NCBI GenBank assembly: GCA_947476515.1
Contig: CANJQZ010000021.1
Span: 1-15,147 of the forward strand
Length of the DNA: 15,147 nucleotides
From: Flavobacteriales bacterium
GTDB taxonomy: Bacteria; Bacteroidota; Bacteroidia; Flavobacteriales_D; Crocinitomicaceae
Direction: 5' to 3'
The notes under the pieces are model-generated. The model worked only from the letters and a program-made list of their open reading frames with translations. It was not told the DNA's origin and did not search any database. Below, in pieces: positions 7,638 to 14,086 of this stretch (the stretch's first letter is position 1; every line of letters begins with the position of its first letter). The position numbers and the translations under genes were made by a program.

Positions 7638-7997
7638 TTAATATAATTCTGTCTTTAAACTAGTTCTATAGTCTTTCAATTCTTCACGATTCACTTTGTG
7701 TTCTGCATTTTTTAATAGATTTAATAAATACAGTAAATTCTCTTTTTCTTCTATTTCAATAGGGTATTCATTTCCTTCTTCATCTTCTTCATATTGCGCT
7801 TGAACATTAAAGGCAGTATTTTCTGTAAGAAATTCGTAAGTCAGTCTTAACACCTTTACCACAAGTGGATCCTTTTCTGTAAGTGCCATTACTCTTAAGG
7901 ACTTTAATTCCTCAATAAGTTTAGGATTGTCAACACCTTTTTTTTCTACTAAAGAAATTATAGTGCTTAATTTTTCGTTTGCTAGGATTGTCTTCAT
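7638..7997 (-). CDS. conserved-looking small acidic hypothetical protein
   Basis: I do not recognise this 119-residue protein. It is predicted to be soluble, largely helical and acidic: no signal peptide or membrane segment, Leu/Glu/Lys-rich helices at about 5-60 and 85-115, and a charged central stretch (EEDEEGNEYPIEIEEKE). I chose ATG at 7995-7997 over the in-frame ATG at 8055-8057. A TAnnTTTG box lies between the two, the residues upstream look like random coding, and the longer form would crowd the divergent LysE promoter. Support for a real gene: its own candidate promoter, a strong terminator just downstream in the right orientation, and protein-like composition. It converges on the AddB-like gene and diverges from the LysE gene. 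Any function is unknown. Confidence 0.7.
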   Translation of the reverse strand: MKTILANEKLSTIISLVEKKGVDNPKLIEELKSLRVMALTEKDPLVVKVLRLTYEFLTENTAFNVQAQYEEDEEGNEYPIEIEEKENLLYLLNLLKNAEHKVNREELKDYRTSLKTELY

Positions 7998-8014
7998 TTC
8001 AAATATTTTCAATA

Positions 8015-8022
8015 CAAAAGTA
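8015..8022 (-). promoter_or_regulatory. candidate -7 box for the small hypothetical gene
   Basis: On the minus strand this reads TACTTTTG, matching the Bacteroidota -7 consensus TAnnTTTG. It ends 17 nt before the ATG at 7997, giving a leader of about 12 nt. No clear -33 TTG is seen at 19-21 nt. It sits back to back with the plus-strand box at 8087-8094. Confidence 0.45.
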
Positions 8023-8086
8023 AGCAACTTAATAGATTTCTTAAAACTCTTCTGCATTATTTTTCGTTCTTCCTCGAATGTATTTC

Positions 8087-8094
8087 TATTTTTG
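8087..8094 (+). promoter_or_regulatory. candidate -7 box for the LysE-family gene
   Basis: TATTTTTG matches TAnnTTTG and ends 6 nt before the ATG at 8101, so the transcript would be leaderless or nearly so. No clean TTG -33 element is seen; TTTTCG at 8061-8066 is the nearest T-rich candidate. If correct, it supports ATG 8101 as the true start and rules out the longer in-frame opening that begins at 7927. Confidence 0.45.
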
Positions 8095-8100
8095 TACTTA

Positions 8101-8751
8101 ATGGATTTCTACTTACAAGCATTTGGCATCGGATTTTTACTCAGTGTAATGGTGGGGCCAGTATTTTTTATTTTACTCGAAACAAGTATCACTAAAGGCG
8201 TCCGTGCAGCTTTAGCATTGGATCTTGGTGTTTTTATCAGTGATATTGTCTATATATTATTTGCCTTTATTTTTGCCTCACAATTAAAAAGTCTTACTTC
8301 TGGCGATGGGAAGAATAATTTAATTTTGGCAATTATTGGGGGTATATTATTTATTGGTTATGGTTTTTACTCTTTTTTTAAGAAACCGCAATTTAATTTA
8401 GAGGAAGCAAGCGCTGAATCTCAAAATAATAAAATGGATTATGTAGTATTGGCAATTAAAGGTTTTGTACTAAATTTTGCAAATCCAGCGGTAATATTTT
8501 ATTGGATTGGCATTATAGCAAAAGGATATAGTGTGGTAGATAATGAAGAAAGTCATTTTCAAATTTTCGCTTTCGTTTCGATAGTTTTATTGACCTACTT
8601 TGGAATAGATGTTTTAAAAATTTTAGGAGCAAAAAAATTGAGACCTTTAGTAACAGACTCTTTATTAGTAGCGCTTAATCGTTTAATAGGTTTAGTCTTC
8701 TTTACCTTTGGACTCTTTTTACTTTTACAACAGTTTCTAGGAAAGATGTAA
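8101..8751 (+). CDS. LysE family translocator (amino-acid exporter-like membrane protein)
   Basis: The 216-residue protein has the length and layout of LysE/RhtB transporters, which export amino acids or related small molecules across the inner membrane. It is very hydrophobic, with about six membrane segments at roughly 4-26, 39-61, 75-95, 115-140, 155-175 and 190-212. Family motifs are visible: SVMVGPVFFILLETSITKG (about 15-33), a following small-residue helix LALDLGVFISD, and KGFVLNFANPAVIFYW (about 120-135) matching the LN-NP signature. The substrate cannot be told from the sequence. The open frame continues upstream to 7927, but that part overlaps the opposite-strand gene, whereas ATG 8101 opens directly on the first membrane helix just after a -7 box. 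The MORN-repeat gene follows after 28 nt on the same strand, so the two may share a transcript. Confidence 0.9.
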   Translation: MDFYLQAFGIGFLLSVMVGPVFFILLETSITKGVRAALALDLGVFISDIVYILFAFIFASQLKSLTSGDGKNNLILAIIGGILFIGYGFYSFFKKPQFNLEEASAESQNNKMDYVVLAIKGFVLNFANPAVIFYWIGIIAKGYSVVDNEESHFQIFAFVSIVLLTYFGIDVLKILGAKKLRPLVTDSLLVALNRLIGLVFFTFGLFLLLQQFLGKM

Positions 8752-8779
8752 CCATTATTAATTTTTTCTTTATCTGCTT

Positions 8780-10489
8780 ATGATTAGGTTTTTTGCATTA
8801 CTTCTTTTATTATTATTTTATCAATCAACTTATTCTCAAAAGGTACTGCCAGAAAATTTATCCCCAAAAACTAAAGTCTATTGGGATGCTAATAAAAAAT
8901 TTATTAACGCAACAGGATCTTATTATATTGATGAGCAACATCCTTCAACCACAGAAAAACATGGTAAGTGGCAATTTTATTCACTTGAAGGCGCGCTAGA
9001 AGAGGAACGGTATTATTTTCGAGACCGTATGCATGGAAAGCAAACAATTTTTTTCCCCAATAAAAAAATAAAGCAACAGATGTATTATGTATTTAATGTG
9101 CCTGACAGTGCGTTCAATGAATACAATGAAGATGGAAAATTAATAATATCTGGTCAATTTAATATGGGCAGTCCGATTGGTATTTGGAAATATTTTTATG
9201 AAAATGGAGTCCAAAAAACTGTAGAAAATGTAATCGGGGACACCACTTATACAATGGATTATTGGGAAAATGACAAACAACACACGCAAACAGTCACTTC
9301 AGGAGATGGTTTTATAAATACTTATTTTGTTACGGGTTTACTTAAAGAAAATTATCAATTTGTTGGAGGTTTAAAAAATGGTTCTTTTGAGGAAAGGGTT
9401 GCCAATGGCCGAGTTTCTGTGAGCGGGTTCTTTAAAAATGGTAAAAAAGATAGTACTTGGCTTTTTTATGATCAAAGTGGTAATCTTGACAAACAAATGG
9501 GTTATGCATTGGACTCGCTCCATGGTTCCTATATCGTATACTTTCCTGAAGGCACAATTAACACAGTAGGTTCCTATGAATATGGAAAAAAGACAGGTCA
9601 CTGGCTCTGGAATTTACCTGACGGCAAGGGGGTAGAAATGGAAGGTGACTTTGAGCTAAATTTACAAGTAGGACCGTGGGAATATTACTATTCTTCTGGT
9701 GAATTATCTTATAAAGCCAATTATTCAAAGGGTTTACGCAGTGGAGAATGGCTTTATTTTTACAAGGATAGTACGCCCTATCGGAAAGGAGTTTATCTAA
9801 ATGATTTAAAACATGGTTTTTGGCAGACTTGGTATGAAGACGGTACACTTTTAATGCAAGGTTCTTATATGGAAGGCAAAGAATTTGGCGTTTGGGAGAA
9901 TTTTTGGGAAAACGCCCGCATTAAAAATAAAGCAACTTTTAAAGACGGAAAACTAGATGGATATTGGGTTTCTTATACCCCAAATGGTACATTAATTTTA
10001 TCTGGCACCTATAAAAATGGTCTTAAAAATGGGCGTTGGCAAGAATATTATAATAATGGAGCCCTCAAAGAAGAAGTTCAATATAAAATTAAAAAGTTAA
10101 AAAATTCCAATGGCGGTATTGTTATCATGGGAATGAAATCTATTCAAAGTGTTCAGCACGGCCCCTATAAAACATATTCTCAAATTGATTTTACGGTTAA
10201 ACAATCCGGTAAATTTAAAAATGGGTTAAAAACTGGAAAATGGATTGATTATTATCCAGGCGGTGTTGTACCAACGATTATTTCCAATTATAAAAACGGA
10301 AAATTAGAAGGTGATTTTCAGCAATTTGGTAGACAAGGAAATTTGATGAATGATATTCATTATAAAGACGGTTTGAAAGATGGTTATTTCACTCTTTATA
10401 ATGCATCAGGCAAAATTGTTGTTCAAAAAATGTTTAGGCATGGCATGGAAATGCAAAAGTCAAACGGCGGTGATATGTTTGCTCCTTAA
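8780..10489 (+). CDS. exported MORN_2-repeat protein
   Basis: The 569-residue protein has an N-terminal signal peptide (MIRFFALLLLLLFYQSTYS, cleavage likely before Gln20). From residue 61 to the C-terminus it consists almost entirely of MORN_2-type repeats of about 23 residues, with the pattern G-x-W-x-x-Y-x-x-x-G-x-L-x-x-x-x-x-Y-x-x-G-x-x-x. Examples start at GIWKYFYENG, GPWEYYYSSG, GEWLYFYKDS and GRWQEYYNNG. I count about 17 units, with a less regular insertion around residues 155-200 and another around 435-455. Such repeats form an extended beta scaffold, and annotation pipelines often label these proteins YwqK-type antitoxins, but nothing here indicates a toxin-antitoxin role. There is no T9SS C-terminal domain, so it is probably periplasmic or outer-membrane-facing. 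Its stop codon overlaps that of the convergent rnr gene by 2 nt. Confidence 0.9.
   Translation: MIRFFALLLLLLFYQSTYSQKVLPENLSPKTKVYWDANKKFINATGSYYIDEQHPSTTEKHGKWQFYSLEGALEEERYYFRDRMHGKQTIFFPNKKIKQQMYYVFNVPDSAFNEYNEDGKLIISGQFNMGSPIGIWKYFYENGVQKTVENVIGDTTYTMDYWENDKQHTQTVTSGDGFINTYFVTGLLKENYQFVGGLKNGSFEERVANGRVSVSGFFKNGKKDSTWLFYDQSGNLDKQMGYALDSLHGSYIVYFPEGTINTVGSYEYGKKTGHWLWNLPDGKGVEMEGDFELNLQVGPWEYYYSSGELSYKANYSKGLRSGEWLYFYKDSTPYRKGVYLNDLKHGFWQTWYEDGTLLMQGSYMEGKEFGVWENFWENARIKNKATFKDGKLDGYWVSYTPNGTLILSGTYKNGLKNGRWQEYYNNGALKEEVQYKIKKLKNSNGGIVIMGMKSIQSVQHGPYKTYSQIDFTVKQSGKFKNGLKTGKWIDYYPGGVVPTIISNYKNGKLEGDFQQFGRQGNLMNDIHYKDGLKDGYFTLYNASGKIVVQKMFRHGMEMQKSNGGDMFAP
8960..10458 (+). repeat. MORN_2 repeat array within the exported protein
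   Basis: About 17 tandem units of roughly 23 codons (about 69 nt) encode the G-[KEVHFY]-W-x-x-[YFW] pattern. The units are diverged at DNA level (no near-identical copies), which points to an old protein-level repeat and not to a recent expansion, a CRISPR array or a slippage-prone satellite. Confidence 0.8.
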
Positions 10490-12624
10490 TCTTTTGAAAG
10501 CATCAAGTCAATCTGCCTCTTTTTAGTACTTACATCTGTAATTTTCACCTTTACACTATCCCCAAAATTATATTCTTTGTGGAACCGTGATCCAATAATT
10601 CTAAACTTATCGGCATCAAAATAATAGCGATCTCCTTCAATGGATTGCATGGAAACCATTCCTTCACAATTGTTTTCTAGAAGACGCACATACATTCCAT
10701 GCTCCGTAATTCCAGAAATTACTCCTTCAAATTCCTCTCCAATGCGATCTATTACAAAGAGTGTTTGGAAATATTTTGTGGATTCTCTTTCTGCTTCTGA
10801 AGCTTTCCTTTCATTGCGAGAAATTAACTTGCAAATTTCATCCAATGAATTACCGTAAGTATGGTTTCTCCCCTGTAGTTCCTGCTCTAAGATGCGGTGT
10901 ACCATCAAATCTGCATATCTCCTTATAGGAGAGGTAAAGTGAGAATAATGGGTAAAGGCTAATCCAAAGTGTCCGATGTTGGCCGTTTCGTAGGTCGCCT
11001 TCGCCATGGAACGAATAACCATTGATTGTATCAAAGGGAATTCATTTTCTGCTCTGATATTTAATAATAGATGGTTGATATTTTTAGCAATTTCATCCAT
11101 TCCTTGATAGGAAAGTTCATGTCCGAATTTATCAATGAAAAGCTTTAAGAATCCAATTTTTTCTGGATCTGGCTTATCATGAACTCTATATATCATTGGA
11201 ATAACATCTTTATTTTTAGACGGTTTTGATAAGTAAGTGCAAACGCGTTTATTGGCCAATAACATGAATTCTTCAATCAATTTATGGGCATCTTTAGATG
11301 TTTTGACAATCGTTCCAATAGGGTGCCCCTTTTCATCGAGTTGAAAGCGCATTTCTTCGGATTCAATATTTAACGCCCCTTGCGCTAAGCGCTCTTTTCG
11401 TATGATTTTTGCCACTTTATCAATAGCGCGAATTTCGTTTTCATGATCTCCAGATTTTCCTTCTATGATTTCCTGCGCTTCTTCGTAAGAAAATCTTCTA
11501 TTGGAGTGAATAACAGTCTTTCCAAACCACTCTGATTTTACATCACCTTTTCTATTCATTACAAAGACTGCCGAAAAACTATACTTATCTTCATGTGGTC
11601 GGAGTGAACAAGCAATATTTGATAATTGTTCCGGTAACATTGGAATTACTCTGTCCACCAAATAGACCGAATTAGATCTTTTAAGCGCTTCTTTATCCAT
11701 CGCACTACCTGGACGAACATAATGACTTACATCCGCTATATGAACGCCTAATTCAAAGTCGCCATTTGACAATTCTTGATAAGAGATGGCGTCATCAAAA
11801 TCTTTCGCATCAGCAGGATCTATTGTAAAGGTTAAGATCTCTCTAAAATCTTTTCGTTTGGCAATTTCATGTTCATCTAAATTAATAGATACCTGTTCCG
11901 CCTCCTCTAAAACTGCATCTGGAAATATAGGATCGATTCCTTGATTGTAAAGAATCGAAAGCATCTCCACATCATTGGTTCCAGGATAACCTAATATGGC
12001 AATTACTTCTCCAAACGGAATACTTGTAGATTTTGGCCATACGGTTATCTTAACAAGAGCTTTTACTCCATTGACTGCGCCATTTAATTGCCCCTCACTA
12101 ATTTGAATCTGAATTCCAGATCTTGCATTGTCTGGAATTAACATGGCTTTCTTATCACTCATCTTGATCGTACCTACAAATTGAGTTTTCTCTCTTTCAA
12201 GCACTTGCATTACAGCTCCTTCCGGACGGTTTTTCCCTGGATTAATAATTCTTAACTTTACCAAATCATTATGCATGGCTTGGCCAATATTATGTGGTGC
12301 GATAAAAATATCTTTTTCTTCACCTTCCACCACTACAAAACCAGAACCTCTTTGTGTGATTTCAATTCTTCCGCTTAAGGTATTTTTATTTTCAACAAGC
12401 TTGAATGATTGATGGGTTAGCTGCTTGAGCAGATTCCGCTTCGACAATTGTAAAAGAACATCGTATACTTGCTGTCTTAAGGCAGGATTGTTGGCGTCGA
12501 TTTTAGAACAAATTTCCTTGTGAGAATACTCATCGTCAGGATTTTGTTCAAACACCCTCATTATTTGAGGTGTTATTCCCTTAAAAGATCCAAGGGTTTT
12601 GGTTTTAAAAAATTTCTTAGGCAT
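10486..12624 (-). CDS. rnr: ribonuclease R (RNase II/RNB family)
   Basis: RNase R is a processive 3'-to-5' exoribonuclease that degrades structured RNA, including mRNA and defective rRNA. The 712-residue product has the standard order: an N-terminal winged-helix region (about 15-75), cold-shock-like OB domains (about 83-225), the RNB catalytic domain (about 255-580) and a C-terminal S1 domain (about 630-710). The active-site motif FTIDPADAKDFDDAIS is intact (Asp269, Asp275, Asp277, Asp278), as are GVHIADVSHYV (293-303), LPEQLSNIACSLRP and HFTSPIRRYADLMVHR (562-577). The S1 domain begins FEGVISGITEHGMYVRL. There is no long lysine-rich tail of the E. coli type; the protein ends soon after KKRQIDLML. 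The start is ATG 12622-12624. It lies 50 nt downstream of the T9SS-protein gene on the same strand, and I see no clear promoter or terminator in that gap. It converges on the MORN gene. Confidence 0.97.
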   Translation of the reverse strand: MPKKFFKTKTLGSFKGITPQIMRVFEQNPDDEYSHKEICSKIDANNPALRQQVYDVLLQLSKRNLLKQLTHQSFKLVENKNTLSGRIEITQRGSGFVVVEGEEKDIFIAPHNIGQAMHNDLVKLRIINPGKNRPEGAVMQVLEREKTQFVGTIKMSDKKAMLIPDNARSGIQIQISEGQLNGAVNGVKALVKITVWPKSTSIPFGEVIAILGYPGTNDVEMLSILYNQGIDPIFPDAVLEEAEQVSINLDEHEIAKRKDFREILTFTIDPADAKDFDDAISYQELSNGDFELGVHIADVSHYVRPGSAMDKEALKRSNSVYLVDRVIPMLPEQLSNIACSLRPHEDKYSFSAVFVMNRKGDVKSEWFGKTVIHSNRRFSYEEAQEIIEGKSGDHENEIRAIDKVAKIIRKERLAQGALNIESEEMRFQLDEKGHPIGTIVKTSKDAHKLIEEFMLLANKRVCTYLSKPSKNKDVIPMIYRVHDKPDPEKIGFLKLFIDKFGHELSYQGMDEIAKNINHLLLNIRAENEFPLIQSMVIRSMAKATYETANIGHFGLAFTHYSHFTSPIRRYADLMVHRILEQELQGRNHTYGNSLDEICKLISRNERKASEAERESTKYFQTLFVIDRIGEEFEGVISGITEHGMYVRLLENNCEGMVSMQSIEGDRYYFDADKFRIIGSRFHKEYNFGDSVKVKITDVSTKKRQIDLMLSKD

Positions 12625-12674
12625 GCGGTGGGGTAGACAATATCATATGCCTATTGGATAAATGAGTCCTTCTT

Positions 12675-13421
12675 TTAATGGCGAATAATCACCTTTCTAT
12701 TAAAGGGTTTGAAGCTCTGACCTTCAAAGGTGATGAAATAAACACCACTCTTGAATTCAGATACATCAAGTTTTTTGTTTGAATAAATAGTTTCTTTTAA
12801 AATAACATTTCCAAGTACATCAACCATTTTCATACTCGCAGTTTCTGTGCCGTTTAAGGTAATGTTTAAGTAATCACTTGAAGGGTTGGGAGCAATAGTT
12901 ACAGAAGCAACATCTTTAATCGGCTTAACAGCCGCAACAACTTCAATTAAAAGATCCACTGAATCAACAAAGTTGATGCCATCACTTGAAACATAGTAAC
13001 GATAATGAGCCAAACAAGGCTGGCCAATATCGTCTGGATCAATCGCTACTTTCAGTTTTCCATATTCGCCATCACCTATAGGAAATAAAGCACTTACCGG
13101 CGTTGTCCAAGGATTAGTCGCCATTTGACCGGAAGAATAACAGGTCCCTCCAAAAGGATCTGTTGCATGTCCCCAACAAAAAGCATCTGTCCAACCAGTT
13201 GGAACATCTAAACGAGTTCTTGTAATGCGCCAATTGCGTGTTAAACCTGTATTGTTGTAAATGTTAAACGGAACATCAAAAACGGTTAATGATGGTGCAC
13301 CCATGCCGTAAGTTTGACCCGAAAGTTCTGTGGTTTGGCCATCAACATAAATATTGATGTTATTTTGAGCAAAACTGCTAAGTGAGAAGAAAGTTAATAG
13401 AATGAAAATATATAATTTCAT
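12675..13421 (-). CDS. small T9SS-secreted protein with C-terminal sorting domain
   Basis: The 248-residue protein has a signal peptide (MKLYIFILLTFFSLSSFA, cleavage before Gln19). Its C-terminal region of about 75 residues is typical of type IX secretion type A sorting signals: VTIAPNPSSDYLNI (174-187), VDVLGNVI, LDVSEFKSGVYFI and the terminal RKVIIRH. The protein is therefore expected to cross the outer membrane and be secreted or attached to the surface. The middle domain (about 20-165) has no family I can name. It looks like a beta-sandwich with FCWG (Cys82), TCY (Cys94) and GQPCLAHYRYYV (Cys136), a Cys pattern that recurs in small Bacteroidota surface proteins; at least one disulfide is likely. 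It has a strong promoter upstream, is divergent from a TlpA thioredoxin gene, and precedes rnr by 50 nt. Confidence 0.92.
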   Translation of the reverse strand: MKLYIFILLTFFSLSSFAQNNINIYVDGQTTELSGQTYGMGAPSLTVFDVPFNIYNNTGLTRNWRITRTRLDVPTGWTDAFCWGHATDPFGGTCYSSGQMATNPWTTPVSALFPIGDGEYGKLKVAIDPDDIGQPCLAHYRYYVSSDGINFVDSVDLLIEVVAAVKPIKDVASVTIAPNPSSDYLNITLNGTETASMKMVDVLGNVILKETIYSNKKLDVSEFKSGVYFITFEGQSFKPFNRKVIIRH

Positions 13422-13443
13422 GAGCTTGTAATTTCGTTTAAAA

Positions 13444-13477
13444 CAAATATAACTTAAAATATGCCAGATTCAAAAAA
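13444..13477 (-). promoter_or_regulatory. well-formed Bacteroidota promoter for the T9SS-secreted protein gene
   Basis: On the minus strand, TATATTTG (13444-13451) matches the -7 consensus TAnnTTTG. TTTTTTG (13471-13477) supplies the -33 TTTG element, with a spacer of exactly 19 nt, the preferred spacing. The -7 box ends 22 nt before the ATG at 13421. It is the best-formed promoter in the window. Confidence 0.72.
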
Positions 13478-13514
13478 CCACACTTATTTTTTATATTATT
13501 TAAATTCAATAATG

Positions 13515-13522
13515 TAACTTTG
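13515..13522 (+). promoter_or_regulatory. candidate -7 box for the tlpA-like / DUF6029 operon
   Basis: TAACTTTG matches TAnnTTTG and lies 46 nt before the ATG at 13569, giving a leader of roughly 40 nt. The region 19-21 nt upstream is AT-rich but holds no clear TTG. It is arranged back to back with the promoter of the T9SS-protein gene within a 147-bp gap. Confidence 0.5.
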
Positions 13523-13568
13523 ATTCGGCAAGGTTTTTGAAAAAGAACTAAAAACTAAATTATTTTAA

Positions 13569-14081
13569 ATGAAAAAAGCACTCTTCTCTCTATTATTTAT
13601 TTTCGTTGCGAGCTCTTATTTTGCTCAACATGACGGCGGACTTCTTGAAAACAAAAAACTTCCTTCTGTCAAGTTAAAAGACATGAAAGGAAATACGATT
13701 AATACTGCTGAATTAGGTTTCAAGGGACCTGTCGTAATTAGTTTTTGGGCAACTTGGTGTGCCCCTTGTAAGAAAGAATTGAATACAATTCATGATTTAT
13801 ATACCGATTGGCAAGAAGAAACGGGTGTTCAATTGGTTGCCGTTTCCATAGATGACGAAAAAACAAAAAGTCAGGTTCCTATTTATGTTAATGGAAGAGC
13901 TTGGGAATATTTAGTATTAATGGATCCTAATGGAGATTTTAAGCGTGCAATGGGGGTGAACAATGTTCCCCATACTTTTTTGATTGATCAACAAGGAAAT
14001 ATTGTCTATTCTCATAACAATTATGCCCCTGGTGATGAGGAAAAATTGTATGAAGAAATTAAAAAATTGACGAAACAATAG
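13569..14081 (+). CDS. TlpA/ResA-like periplasmic thioredoxin-fold disulfide reductase
   Basis: The 170-residue protein has a signal peptide (MKKALFSLLFIFVASSYFA, cleavage before Gln20) followed by a TlpA/AhpC-TSA-type thioredoxin domain. The redox motif WCAPC has Cys64 and Cys67, preceded by VVISFWAT. The conserved cis-proline is in NNVPHTFLIDQQGNI (Pro134). These proteins act in the periplasm as thiol-disulfide reductases or oxidoreductases, for instance in cytochrome c maturation or quality control of exported proteins; the actual client is not evident. Only the two active-site cysteines are present in the mature part. The ATG follows a TAACTTTG promoter box and directly opens the signal sequence. 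The next gene begins 5 nt after its stop, so the two are almost certainly co-transcribed. Confidence 0.93.
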   Translation: MKKALFSLLFIFVASSYFAQHDGGLLENKKLPSVKLKDMKGNTINTAELGFKGPVVISFWATWCAPCKKELNTIHDLYTDWQEETGVQLVAVSIDDEKTKSQVPIYVNGRAWEYLVLMDPNGDFKRAMGVNNVPHTFLIDQQGNIVYSHNNYAPGDEEKLYEEIKKLTKQ

Positions 14082-14086
14082 TTTGA

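Noticed and set aside
7626..7650. Small palindromes (CCAATTGG and AGAATTA...TAATTCT) near the end of the acidic-protein gene
   Set aside because: They are short, AT-rich and partly inside coding sequence; the nearby 15-bp hairpin explains termination better.
7998..8057. Longer N-terminus (20 extra residues) for the small acidic protein
   Set aside because: A TAnnTTTG box for this gene lies inside that stretch, which would then not be transcribed.
7927..8100. Longer N-terminus for the LysE-family protein
   Set aside because: The upstream part overlaps the opposite-strand gene and its promoter. The canonical family N-terminus starts at ATG 8101, directly after a -7 box.
8960..10458. CRISPR-like or satellite repeat array
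   Set aside because: The periodicity is at protein level (about 23 codons) with diverged DNA, inside one continuous coding frame.
8780..10489. Antitoxin of a YwqK-type toxin-antitoxin system
   Set aside because: That label comes from shared MORN_2 repeats. The protein has a signal peptide, and no toxin-like gene lies beside it.
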